A stretch of DNA of 7,974 bases, taken from NCBI GenBank assembly GCA_910588045.1, contig CAJUPS010000123.1, positions 1-7,974 of the forward strand, written 5' to 3'. Source of the stretch: an uncultured Oscillospiraceae bacterium (lineage in GTDB: Bacteria; Bacillota; Clostridia; Oscillospirales; Oscillospiraceae). The notes below the pieces were generated by a model. It was not told the DNA's origin, ran no database searches, and saw only the letters and a program-made list of their open reading frames with translations. The translations under genes were made by a program, and so were the position numbers. Positions within the stretch are counted from its first letter, which is position 1; every line of letters starts with the position of its first letter. Below, one piece after another: positions 1-6,171 of this stretch.

Positions 1-680
1 GGGTTGTACCACTGGGGCTTGACGATGGCCTCCGCCACGCTCTCCTGGCTCATGGCGATGGAGCCCACGTCGATGGCGTCCAGCTTCTTCCGCAGGGCCT
101 CCAAGTCCCCCTGATTGACCTGGTTGTCCATATAGGCCAGCACCACGTCTGTCTGGCTGCGCCCGCCTACCTTGTGGTTCTCCAGGGTGAGGTGGGGGTC
201 CCGGATGCGGCGGCGGAGCAGGGCGGTATTCTGCACCATGGTCTCCGTGAAGCCGTCGTGACTGCCCCGGAGGACCTTGCCGTCACTGGGCTCCTCCACG
301 CTGCGGCCCGGGAACTTCTTCGCGTCGATCATGGCGCAGTAGTCAAATCCCTCCAGGAGCAGGATGGTCTTGCCCAGGAAGGCCCCGGTGAGGATCTTGT
401 CGATCTGGTTCTCGCAGTCCACCTCGCAAAAGGTGACGCACCGGTCGATGAACTCCTGCATATTCTTGGTCCCCTGCCCCAGCGTCGCGCCCTGGCCCAG
501 CAGGAAGGAGGTGATCCGCTCGATGACCCCGTCGTCTCCGTAGCCATCGACGACGTACATCCGCCCCTTCCGGTCGCCCACATAAATGTCCCGGCTGATG
601 ACGTCGTAATTCCGCCCCACCCCCAGAAGCTCGTCCAGCTTCTTCTGATTTTCGCTGAGCTTGTCTGTCAGTTGTTCCAT
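1..680 (-). CDS. spoVAF: SpoVAF/GerA family spore germination protein, 5' part (3' end outside window)
   Basis: This is a spore germination membrane protein of the GerA/SpoVAF family; family members act in the inner membrane of the spore. It is not closed by a stop: 226 codons are visible and the frame runs off the window start. The start is ATG at 678-680, with GGAGGAG at 686-692, five bases away. The visible part is the soluble N-terminal region. It begins with an acidic/lysine-rich segment, then the block VGRNYDVISRDIYVGDRKG, then VEEPSDGKVLRGSHDGFTET and NTALLRRRIRDPHLTLE (about residues 128-168), and later AMSQESVAEAI. These blocks match SpoVAF better than GerAA, as I recall the families. 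The predicted membrane half lies outside. The gene stands first after a terminator, not visibly behind spoVA genes. Family is sure; SpoVAF versus another GerA A-subunit is likely but not proven. Confidence 0.85.
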   Translation of the reverse strand, partial: MEQLTDKLSENQKKLDELLGVGRNYDVISRDIYVGDRKGRMYVVDGYGDDGVIERITSFLLGQGATLGQGTKNMQEFIDRCVTFCEVDCENQIDKILTGAFLGKTILLLEGFDYCAMIDAKKFPGRSVEEPSDGKVLRGSHDGFTETMVQNTALLRRRIRDPHLTLENHKVGGRSQTDVVLAYMDNQVNQGDLEALRKKLDAIDVGSIAMSQESVAEAIVKPQWYN

Positions 681-685
681 ATTGT

Positions 686-692
686 CTCCTCC
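686..692 (-). promoter_or_regulatory. Ribosome binding site of the SpoVAF-like gene
   Basis: The minus strand reads GGAGGAG here, followed by ACAAT and ATG. It fixes the start of the gene, since no other in-frame start with such a site precedes the conserved blocks. Confidence 0.8.
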
Positions 693-761
693 GCAAACCT
701 CTAGTGGTGGATAGTGTCTGCGGAATTTGCATCGGCATACGCGGATTTTCAAAATAATGCA

Positions 762-792
762 AAAGAGGCCAGCCGTCAAGGCTGGCCTCTTT
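762..792 (-). terminator. Rho-independent terminator of the MATE gene
   Basis: A perfect 13-bp inverted repeat (762-774 with 780-792, arm AAAGAGGCCAGCC on either strand) has a 5-base loop. On the minus strand it is followed by a T-rich run (TGCATTATTTTG), so it best ends transcripts coming from the MATE gene at 883-2265. It separates that gene from the germination gene. On the plus strand the following bases are less T-rich. Confidence 0.8.
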
Positions 793-808
793 GTATAACA
801 AGAGCGTG

Positions 809-873
809 TTGGGCTCCGCCCAAACCCGGCAGGGGCGTCGCCCCTGCACCCCACCGCCCTTTGAAAAGGGCGG
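809..873. repeat. Three tandem hairpins between MATE gene and its terminator
   Basis: Three short perfect stem-loops sit side by side: TTGGGC/GCCCAA (809-814 with 818-823), CAGGGGC/GCCCCTG (830-836 with 840-846) and CCGCCCTT/AAGGGCGG (854-861 with 866-873). Each loop is 3-4 bases. They follow the MATE stop codon by about ten bases on the minus strand. The style resembles dispersed intergenic palindromes I recall from Oscillospiraceae genomes, but copy number cannot be judged from one window. No coding sequence is evident in it. Confidence 0.6.
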
Positions 874-882
874 CCCGAAACT

Positions 883-2265
883 TTAATGATCTGATTCCTT
901 CTCCAACGCCGCCATCGCTCCGCGGAACACGAAGAAAAAGGTTATCGCAGACGCGGTAACGGAGATAAAATCGCTCACCGGCTCCGCCAGGAACACGGCG
1001 AAGACTTTATTCTCAAAGAAATTCGGCAGGATAAAAATCAGCGGGATCAGCAAAATCACCTTCCGCAGACAGGCGATGAACAGCGACGCCTTGGCCTTCC
1101 CAATCGCCATAAAGGTCTGCTGCACCGACATCTGAATACCAAACAGGCCCAGCACTGCCGTATAGAGCCGCAGGGTCCAAACGGCCGTATCCACCAGCTC
1201 GGGATCGCTATTAAAGATCTGAATGAAGAACCGCGGGAATAGCTGCACCAGCAGCCAGAAGGTCATCATCAGCACACAGCTGACCTTCAGCAGAGCCCAG
1301 AACGCCTCCTTGACCCGCTTGGCGTTGCCCGCGCCGTAGTTGTAGCTGATGATCGGCTGTGCCCCCTGACCCAGTCCCTGGGAGGGGATCCAGACCATTT
1401 GCAGCACCGTGCTGGCGATGGTCATGGCGCCCACCGCAATGTCCCCGCCGTAGCGCTGGAGAGAGGCGTTGAAGGAGATGTTCAGCAGCGCCTCCGTGCT
1501 CTGCATGATGAACGGGGAGATCCCCAGGGCCAGCACGGGGGCCATCAGCCTCCAGCTGGGCCGCAGGCGGTCCGCCCGGAGGCGGAGGGTAGTCTTTTTC
1601 CCCATGAGGAAGCACACCACCCATGTGCCGGAGATGGCCTGGGAGATCACCGTGGCCAGGGCGGCGCCCTGTACGCCCATGTGCAGGCCGTAGATGAAAA
1701 TCGGGTCCAGGACGATATTGGCGACGGCGCCGATCAGCACGGTACGCATACTGACCGTGGTGAACCCCTGGGTGGTGACAAAGAGGTTCATCCCCAGGGC
1801 CATCATCACGAACAGGGACCCGCCGGAGTAGATTTGCATATAGGGCAGGGCGTAGAGGATGGTCTCCTCGCTGCATCCGAAGAGCCACAGCAGGCGCTCC
1901 CCAAAGATCCAGAACAGGACCGTCAGGACCAGGGCCGTGCCCACCAGGCAGGTGAAGCAGCTCCCCATGATCCGCTCGGCCCGGTCGTTGTCCCCCTGGC
2001 CCATGGCGATGGCCGCCCGGGGCGCACCCCCCTGGGCCACCAGCATGGTGAAAGCGGTGATGAGGTAGATGACCGGAAAGCACAGCCCGATTCCCGTCAG
2101 AGCGGTGCGCCCCACCTCCGGGATATGGCCGATGTAGATCCGGTCCACAATGTTATAGAGAAGGTTCACCAGCTGCGCCACCACCGTGGGCACAGCCAGC
2201 TTCAGCAGCAGCCTGCCGACGGGCGCGGTCGCCAGCTGCTGGGATACGTCGCGTTCTTTATCCAT
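883..2265 (-). CDS. MATE family multidrug/toxin efflux transporter
   Basis: A 460-residue integral membrane protein of the MATE family (MepA-like branch), expected to export cationic drugs or metabolites in exchange for Na+ or H+. Length and layout fit the usual 12-helix, two-lobe fold. The first helix carries the family proline and signature (LAVPTVVAQLVNLLYNIVDR, about residues 23-42, then IYIGHI). The second lobe repeats the pattern at about 245-300, with WIPSQGLGQGAQPIISYNYG (about residues 294-313) typical of the family. The start is ATG 2263-2265 with AAGGAGA just upstream; the spacing is short, but the N-terminus MDKERDVSQQLATAPVGRLL is normal for the family. It is transcribed alone from the promoter at 2310-2338 and ends at the hairpin at 762-792. 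The exported substrate cannot be told from sequence. Confidence 0.93.
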   Translation of the reverse strand: MDKERDVSQQLATAPVGRLLLKLAVPTVVAQLVNLLYNIVDRIYIGHIPEVGRTALTGIGLCFPVIYLITAFTMLVAQGGAPRAAIAMGQGDNDRAERIMGSCFTCLVGTALVLTVLFWIFGERLLWLFGCSEETILYALPYMQIYSGGSLFVMMALGMNLFVTTQGFTTVSMRTVLIGAVANIVLDPIFIYGLHMGVQGAALATVISQAISGTWVVCFLMGKKTTLRLRADRLRPSWRLMAPVLALGISPFIMQSTEALLNISFNASLQRYGGDIAVGAMTIASTVLQMVWIPSQGLGQGAQPIISYNYGAGNAKRVKEAFWALLKVSCVLMMTFWLLVQLFPRFFIQIFNSDPELVDTAVWTLRLYTAVLGLFGIQMSVQQTFMAIGKAKASLFIACLRKVILLIPLIFILPNFFENKVFAVFLAEPVSDFISVTASAITFFFVFRGAMAALEKESDH

Positions 2266-2267
2266 AG

Positions 2268-2274
2268 TCTCCTT
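2268..2274 (-). promoter_or_regulatory. Ribosome binding site of the MATE gene
   Basis: The minus strand reads AAGGAGA, only two bases before ATG, so the spacing is tighter than at the other genes here. It still supports the start at 2265. Confidence 0.65.
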
Positions 2275-2309
2275 CGGTTCCTTTCCCGGGCGCAGGCCCG
2301 CCAGAGGTC

Positions 2310-2338
2310 AGTATAGCACAGCCGGGCGGGTTTGTCAC
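2310..2338 (-). promoter_or_regulatory. Sigma-A promoter for the MATE gene
   Basis: On the minus strand a -35 GTGACA (2333-2338) is followed by a 17-base spacer and a -10 TATACT (2310-2315), preceded by TG one base upstream (extended -10). The predicted transcript start is near 2303, giving a leader of about 38 bases. Confidence 0.75.
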
Positions 2339-2421
2339 GCATTTTTTGTTCTGTATCGAACTTTTTTGTCAAACTTTATCCGGACCCTCCCACCGGACGG
2401 AGAGCCCGGAAAGAATACGGC

Positions 2422-2450
2422 TTGCCAACGGTGGGGAAATGTGCTATCCT
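2422..2450 (+). promoter_or_regulatory. Sigma-A promoter for the cobS-cobU-cobC operon
   Basis: A -35 TTGCCA (2422-2427), a 17-base spacer and a -10 TATCCT (2445-2450) with an upstream TG make a good extended -10 promoter. Transcription should begin near 2457, only about 22 bases before the cobS start. That leader is too short to hold a cobalamin riboswitch, and none of the riboswitch landmark boxes is visible upstream. Confidence 0.72.
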
Positions 2451-2478
2451 CTTCTATAAAGGAAAGGGGGCGCACTGC

Positions 2479-3243
2479 ATGAAAAATCTGGCGGCGTCCT
2501 GTGCCATCGCCTTCTCCACCTACTCCCGTATCCCCATGCCCCAGGTGGAGTGGAACGAGGGGAATATGCGCCACACGCTGGCCTTCTTCCCCCTGGTGGG
2601 AGCGGCGGTAGGTGCGGGATTCTGGGGCGTGGACGCGCTGTGTCGGGCTCTGGCGCTGGGGGACGTCCTCCGAGGGGCACTGCTGGCAATTGTGCCCGTG
2701 GTCATCACCGGGGGCATCCATCTGGACGGGTACTGCGACACCGTGGACGCCCTGGCCTCCCACGCCCCCCGGGAGAAGAAGCTGGCAATTTTGAAGGACT
2801 CCAGCGCCGGGGCCTTCGCGGTGATCTGGTGCTGCGTGTGGTTCCTCCTGGATTTTGCCCTGCTTACGGTGCTGGAGAGCGCGGCCACCGTGGCCGCCTG
2901 CTTCCTTCTCAGCCGGAGCCTCAGCGCCCTGGGGATCGAGCATCTGCCCTCCGCCCGGGCCGGGATGGGGGCAGACCTGAAGCGGGGAAGCCGGTTCCCC
3001 TGGTGGACGCTGGGGGTGTATCTGGTCCTCTGGGCGGGGGCGGTCTGGCTGTGGGGCCGGTGGGTCCCCGGATTGGCGGCCCTGGCGGCGGCGGTTTGCG
3101 TATACCTCTTCTATAAACGGATGGCCCTGCGGGTGTTCGGCGGCTTCACCGGCGATCTGGCGGGGTGGTTCTTGCAGGTGTGCGAGTTGGCGATGCTGGC
3201 GGCGGCGGTACTGGCGGAGAGGGTGGTCGATCTATGGTTCTGA
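2479..3243 (+). CDS. cobS: Adenosylcobinamide-GDP ribazoletransferase (cobalamin synthase)
   Basis: CobS is a membrane enzyme that joins adenosylcobinamide-GDP to alpha-ribazole or its 5'-phosphate, making adenosylcobalamin (phosphate). The product is 254 residues, the usual family size. Signatures: SRIPMP near residues 16-21, GGIHLDGYCDTVDALAS (about 78-94) with the acidic residues thought to bind metal, KDSSAGAFAV (about 106-115), and a C-terminal GGFTGDLAGW motif. Several hydrophobic helices surround them. I chose ATG 2479 because a GGAAAGGGGG site sits eight bases upstream and the protein then begins like other CobS; the frame is open back to 2332, but that extension crosses the promoter. 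It is the first gene of the operon and its end overlaps the next gene by ten bases. Confidence 0.93.
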   Translation: MKNLAASCAIAFSTYSRIPMPQVEWNEGNMRHTLAFFPLVGAAVGAGFWGVDALCRALALGDVLRGALLAIVPVVITGGIHLDGYCDTVDALASHAPREKKLAILKDSSAGAFAVIWCCVWFLLDFALLTVLESAATVAACFLLSRSLSALGIEHLPSARAGMGADLKRGSRFPWWTLGVYLVLWAGAVWLWGRWVPGLAALAAAVCVYLFYKRMALRVFGGFTGDLAGWFLQVCELAMLAAAVLAERVVDLWF

Positions 3244-3572
3244 TCGTGGGCGGCATAGCTCAGGGGAAGCTGGACTTCGCCCGCCGGGAACTGGGCGTCA
3301 CCGCCTGGCATGAGGGGGCGCTGGGACCGGAGGACTGCGTGTACGGATTGCAGGACGTGCTCCGCGCACAATCGGAGGCGGACGTGCTCGCCTGGTGCGA
3401 CACACACCCGGCGGGCGTGCTCATCTGCGACGAGGTAGGCTGCGGCGTGACCCCGCTGGCCAGAGAGGACCGGGTCTGGCGGGAGAAGGTGGGCCGGACC
3501 TGCTGCCGTCTGGCAGAGCGGGCGGAGGCGGTGTACCGGGTCCACTGCGGACTGGGGGTACGAATCAAATGA
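3234..3572 (+). CDS. cobU: Short CobU-like adenosylcobinamide kinase/guanylyltransferase
   Basis: The protein resembles CobU, which phosphorylates adenosylcobinamide and then transfers GMP from GTP, supplying CobS with its substrate. It has 112 residues, well below the 170-190 of classical CobU. It begins with a P-loop, GGIAQGKL (residues 6-13), in which the usual Ser/Thr after the lysine is Leu. The C-terminal half has the CobU-like block DEVGCGVTPLAREDRVWREK (66-85), then VGRTCCRLAERAEAVYRVHCG, and ends in RIK. The middle part of classical CobU, with its nucleotide-accepting histidine, appears shortened. The start ATG 3234 lies inside the end of cobS with GGAGAGGGTGG before it; its stop overlaps the cobC start (ATGA). 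The frame is open back to 3165, which I reject. Similar short CobU homologues occur in Clostridia, from memory. Confidence 0.75.
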   Translation: MVLIVGGIAQGKLDFARRELGVTAWHEGALGPEDCVYGLQDVLRAQSEADVLAWCDTHPAGVLICDEVGCGVTPLAREDRVWREKVGRTCCRLAERAEAVYRVHCGLGVRIK

Positions 3573-4144
3573 CGATCTATCTCATCCGCCATGGGCAGAC
3601 CCGGGGGAACCTGGAGCGCCGCTACATCGGCTCTACCGACGAGCCCCTGAGTCCCCAGGGGCGGAGGGCGCTGGAGGACATCTGCCCGCCCGCCGTAGAC
3701 GGTCTATATGTCTCCCCGCTGCGGCGATGCCGGGAGACGGCGGAACTTTTGTACCCCGGCCGGGAGGCCGTGGTGGTCCCGGACCTGCGGGAGACGGACT
3801 TTGGGGCCTTTGAGGGCCATACCTACGAAGAGCTGAAGGGCGTTCCGGCCTACCTGGCGTGGCTGGATGGCGCCTCCGCTCCCCCCGGTGGGGAGGACAG
3901 GGAGGCGGTCCGCCTGCGGGTCCTGGCTGCCTTCGCCGCCATTACTGCCAAGCACGGGCCGGAGGACCAAATCGCCCTGGTGGTCCACGGGGGGACCGTC
4001 ATGACATTGCTGGAGGCCCTGGAACCCTCCCGCCAGTTCTACCGCTGGCAGCTGCCCAACGGGGGGATCCTGCGGTGCCGCTGGCAGGACGGCGTGCTGG
4101 GTGAAATCGAAAAAGTACCCGGAGAGTCCGGGAATTTGGGTTGA
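3569..4144 (+). CDS. cobC: Histidine phosphatase family protein, likely alpha-ribazole phosphatase CobC
   Basis: A 191-residue phosphoglycerate mutase-like (histidine phosphatase) enzyme. Beside cobS and cobU, its likely job is to remove the 5'-phosphate from alpha-ribazole phosphate or from the CobS product. The catalytic RHG motif is at residues 7-9 (LIRHGQT), with His8 as the phosphate acceptor. Further active-site residues follow: Arg53 or Arg55 in SPLRRCRETA, Glu75 in LRETDFGAFEG, and the second catalytic His140 in VVHGGTV. The start is ATG 3569, coupled to the cobU stop by a 4-base ATGA overlap, so translation is probably coupled; an upstream open stretch from 3395 lies within cobU and is rejected. 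The family is broad, so the exact substrate rests on the operon. A promoter for the following genes overlaps its stop codon. Confidence 0.85.
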   Translation: MTIYLIRHGQTRGNLERRYIGSTDEPLSPQGRRALEDICPPAVDGLYVSPLRRCRETAELLYPGREAVVVPDLRETDFGAFEGHTYEELKGVPAYLAWLDGASAPPGGEDREAVRLRVLAAFAAITAKHGPEDQIALVVHGGTVMTLLEALEPSRQFYRWQLPNGGILRCRWQDGVLGEIEKVPGESGNLG

Positions 4145-4169
4145 AATTCAGGAAAAATTTGTGTATACT
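4141..4169 (+). promoter_or_regulatory. Sigma-A promoter for the yfcE-zinc ribbon-tatD unit
   Basis: TTGAAA (4141-4146), a 17-base spacer and TATACT (4164-4169) make a good sigma-A promoter. The -35 box contains the cobC stop codon (4142-4144). The predicted start near 4176 leaves a leader of about 29 bases before ATG 4205. Confidence 0.7.
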
Positions 4170-4204
4170 ATCCATACCATCGCTTGACAAGGGGGAGACC
4201 ATCT

Positions 4205-5065
4205 ATGAAGCTCATGATCGCCTCGGACCTGCACGGGTCCGCCTTCTACGCCCAAAAGCTGCTGGACGCCTTCCGGATCGAACAGCCGGAGAAGCTGCTG
4301 CTGCTGGGGGACCTGCTCTACCACGGTCCCCGGAATGCCCTCCCCATGGAGTACGACTGCATGGCAACGGCGGGGCTGCTCAACGGGATCAAGGATCAAA
4401 TCATCGCCGTGCGGGGCAACTGCGACTGCGAGGTGGACCAGATGGTATTGGAGTTCCCCATGCTGGCGGACTGCGCCCTGCTGGAGTGGGAGGGCCTCAC
4501 CCTCTACGCCACCCACGGCCACCTCTGGAACGAGGAGCACGTACCGCCAATGGCGGAGGGGACGGTCCTGCTCAATGGGCACTTCCACGTGCCCACAGCC
4601 CACCGGCACGAGGGGTGGCACTATATCAACCCCGGCTCCACCTCCATCCCCAAGGGCGACAGCGTGGGGAGCTACCTGATCCTGGAAGACGGCGTCTTCA
4701 CCTGGAAGGCCATGAACAGCGCCCCCTATCAGCACTACGTGGTCCGGGCCGGGAAGGTGGCGGAGATCTTCCAGGAGCACATGCCCTGGGGGCTGCGGGG
4801 CGACCCGTTTTTGTGGGACCGACTCCAGCAGCACTTCGCAGACGTGGATCTCCCCTATCCGCCGGAGCGCTTCCGGGAGGACGTCCTGCGGATTTTCCAG
4901 GAGGTCACCGGCGGCAGACCGGAGGACCAGGACGCCTACTATGTAGAGGAGTTTTCCAAAATCCATACGGGGATGTCCTCCGGACAGGTGTGCTGCTTCT
5001 TCTGGCGGAATGCCATTGAGGAGCTTACCCGCCGCCTCGCGGCCAGAAATGCCGAAATTTCCTGA
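4205..5065 (+). CDS. yfcE: YfcE-type metallophosphodiesterase with extra C-terminal domain
   Basis: Residues 1 to about 170 match YfcE, a dimetal phosphodiesterase of the calcineurin-like fold. Metal-binding motifs are in order: DLHG (8-11), GDLLYHGPRNALP (35-47, with Asp36), GNCDCEVDQM (71-80, with Asn72), THGH (103-106), GHFHVP (125-130, His126 and His128), then NPGSTSIPK. E. coli YfcE is about 184 residues; this protein has 286. The extra part (about 175-286) contains WGLRGDPFLWDRL, an acidic helical stretch, and HTGMSSGQV followed by FFWRNAIEELTRRLAAR. I do not recognise this domain with certainty. The start is ATG 4205, after AAGGGGGAGA and the promoter at 4141; a TTG at 4184 in the same frame lies between promoter and ribosome site and is rejected. 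The physiological substrate is unknown. Confidence 0.85.
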   Translation: MKLMIASDLHGSAFYAQKLLDAFRIEQPEKLLLLGDLLYHGPRNALPMEYDCMATAGLLNGIKDQIIAVRGNCDCEVDQMVLEFPMLADCALLEWEGLTLYATHGHLWNEEHVPPMAEGTVLLNGHFHVPTAHRHEGWHYINPGSTSIPKGDSVGSYLILEDGVFTWKAMNSAPYQHYVVRAGKVAEIFQEHMPWGLRGDPFLWDRLQQHFADVDLPYPPERFREDVLRIFQEVTGGRPEDQDAYYVEEFSKIHTGMSSGQVCCFFWRNAIEELTRRLAARNAEIS

Positions 5066-5091
5066 GAACCTGTATTGACGTATTGACGGTA

Positions 5092-5099
5092 AAAGGAGA
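5092..5099 (+). promoter_or_regulatory. Ribosome binding site of the zinc-ribbon gene
   Basis: AAAGGAGA lies seven bases before ATG 5106. The 40-base gap after the yfcE stop holds no -10 box placed to serve the gene, so it is probably read from the 4141 promoter. Confidence 0.65.
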
Positions 5100-5105
5100 A
5101 CAACT

Positions 5106-5417
5106 ATGTCAAAACGCTGTCCTGACTGCGGTTTCATCAACGATGACACCCGCATATACTGCGGCTCCTGCGGCGAGCTGCTGGACCCGGAACTTCGGCT
5201 GCTCAAGGATCTGAATGACCAGACCTCCGGCCCCAAGAAGCCCACCTACAAAGCGCCCCCGCCCAGGCGGGAGGCGATCCCGCCCAAGGATCTCTTCGAC
5301 GAGGATTACGTGGCCCCCAAGCTGTCGAAGCAAAAGAAAAAGTCCGCCGCGCCCTGGATCATTCTGGGCATCATCCTGGTGGTAGTGGGCATCCTGATTG
5401 TGAACTATGCTCTTTGA
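5106..5417 (+). CDS. Small zinc-ribbon protein with one C-terminal membrane helix
   Basis: A 103-residue protein of unknown function. The N-terminus is a zinc ribbon: CPDC at residues 5-8 and CGSC at 19-22, four cysteines suited to one Zn2+. A charged, proline-rich linker follows (about 30-82, with YKAPPPRREAIPP and a lysine run KQKKK just before the membrane). The C-terminus is a single hydrophobic helix, WIILGIILVVVGILIVNYAL, ending the protein. The positive run before the helix predicts that the zinc ribbon faces the cytoplasm, as a C-tail-anchored protein. Such short zinc-ribbon/TM proteins are common in Firmicutes and not functionally assigned. Its last 11 bases overlap the start of tatD, which suggests coupled translation. 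Confidence 0.85.
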   Translation: MSKRCPDCGFINDDTRIYCGSCGELLDPELRLLKDLNDQTSGPKKPTYKAPPPRREAIPPKDLFDEDYVAPKLSKQKKKSAAPWIILGIILVVVGILIVNYAL

Positions 5418-6171
5418 TACACATGCGCACTACGATGCGGAGCAATTCGGCCGGGATCGGGAGGCGGTCCTCTCCGGGCTGGCGGCGCGGGGGGTCTCCC
5501 TGGTGGTAAACCCCGGGTGCGACGTGCCCTCCTCCCGGAAGGCGGTGGAGCTGGCCCATGCCCACGACTTCCTGTACGCCGCCGTGGGATACCATCCGGA
5601 GGAGTGCGCCCCCTATGACCCGGCGGATTTGGACCTCTTCCGGGAGTGGGGGAAGGACCCCAAGGTGGTGGCCATCGGCGAGATCGGCCTGGACTACTAC
5701 TGGGAGGAGAACCCGCCCCGGGAGCACCAGCAGCGGGTTTTCCGGGACCAGATGGCCCTGGCGGCGGAGCTGGATCTCCCTGTCATTGTCCACGACCGGG
5801 AGGCCCATGCGGACAGCCTGTCCGTGGTCCGGGCGTTCCCGCAGGTGCGAGGGGTGTTCCACTGCTTTTCCGGCAGCGCCGAAATGGCCCGGGAGCTGGT
5901 GAAGCTGGGGTGGATGATCTCCTTCACGGGGGTGCTGACCTACAAGAACGCCCGCAAGGCGGCAGAGGCCGCCCAGGCGGTCCCGCTGGAGCGCATCATG
6001 ATTGAGACGGACAGCCCCTATATGGCTCCTGTCCCCCACCGTGGAAAGCGGAACGACTCCGGATATGTGCGCCACGTCTGCGAGAAGCTGGCGGAGATCA
6101 AGGGGATTTCCTACGAGGAGTGCGCCCGGATCACGCTGGAGAATGGGAAGCGGTTTTACGGGATTTCCTGA
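5407..6171 (+). CDS. tatD: TatD family metal-dependent hydrolase (putative deoxyribonuclease)
   Basis: A 254-residue TIM-barrel hydrolase of the TatD family, cytoplasmic; characterised members are metal-dependent 3'-5' exonucleases acting on DNA, with proposed roles in DNA repair or degradation. The metal ligands are all present: DTHAH (His6, His8), GEIGLDYY (Glu92), VHDREA (His129), FHCFSG (His152) and ETDSPY (Asp202). Full family length, so apparently intact. The start ATG 5407 gives the conserved MLFDTHAHYD and overlaps the end of the zinc-ribbon gene by 11 bases; no strong ribosome site precedes it, so translation may depend on coupling. Its 3' end overlaps the convergent CMD gene by 16 bases, and no separate terminator is visible. 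The in vivo substrate is not shown by sequence. Confidence 0.92.
   Translation: MLFDTHAHYDAEQFGRDREAVLSGLAARGVSLVVNPGCDVPSSRKAVELAHAHDFLYAAVGYHPEECAPYDPADLDLFREWGKDPKVVAIGEIGLDYYWEENPPREHQQRVFRDQMALAAELDLPVIVHDREAHADSLSVVRAFPQVRGVFHCFSGSAEMARELVKLGWMISFTGVLTYKNARKAAEAAQAVPLERIMIETDSPYMAPVPHRGKRNDSGYVRHVCEKLAEIKGISYEECARITLENGKRFYGIS

Noticed and set aside
174..704. Open frame of 176 codons on the plus strand
   Set aside because: It lies opposite the SpoVAF-like gene, shows no family motif, and arises from the high GC content of the opposing gene.
681..761. Possible sigma-G promoter upstream of the SpoVAF-like gene (GTATG, 19 bases, CACTATC on the minus strand)
   Set aside because: Only a partial match to the sigma-G -10 and the spacing is one base longer than usual. 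Sigma-G control is plausible for this gene, but the sequence does not show a convincing site.
1399..2316. Long open frame of 305 codons on the plus strand
   Set aside because: Antisense to the MATE gene; its His/Gln/Gly/Ala-rich product is typical of a shadow frame in GC-rich DNA.
2339..2362. GTTC-N6-GAAC as a possible LexA box
   Set aside because: The Gram-positive LexA site has the opposite order, GAAC-N4-GTTC, so this does not fit.
2266..2478. Cobalamin riboswitch ahead of cobS
   Set aside because: No conserved riboswitch boxes are seen and the predicted transcript start leaves too short a leader.
5066..5105. Repeated TATTGACG as a possible -35 region for the zinc-ribbon gene
   Set aside because: A -10 at the right distance would fall in the ribosome site, and none is recognisable there.
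4148..5245. Long open frame of 365 codons on the minus strand
   Set aside because: Antisense to yfcE and the zinc-ribbon gene, both of which have clear motifs and ribosome sites; the product has no recognisable domain.
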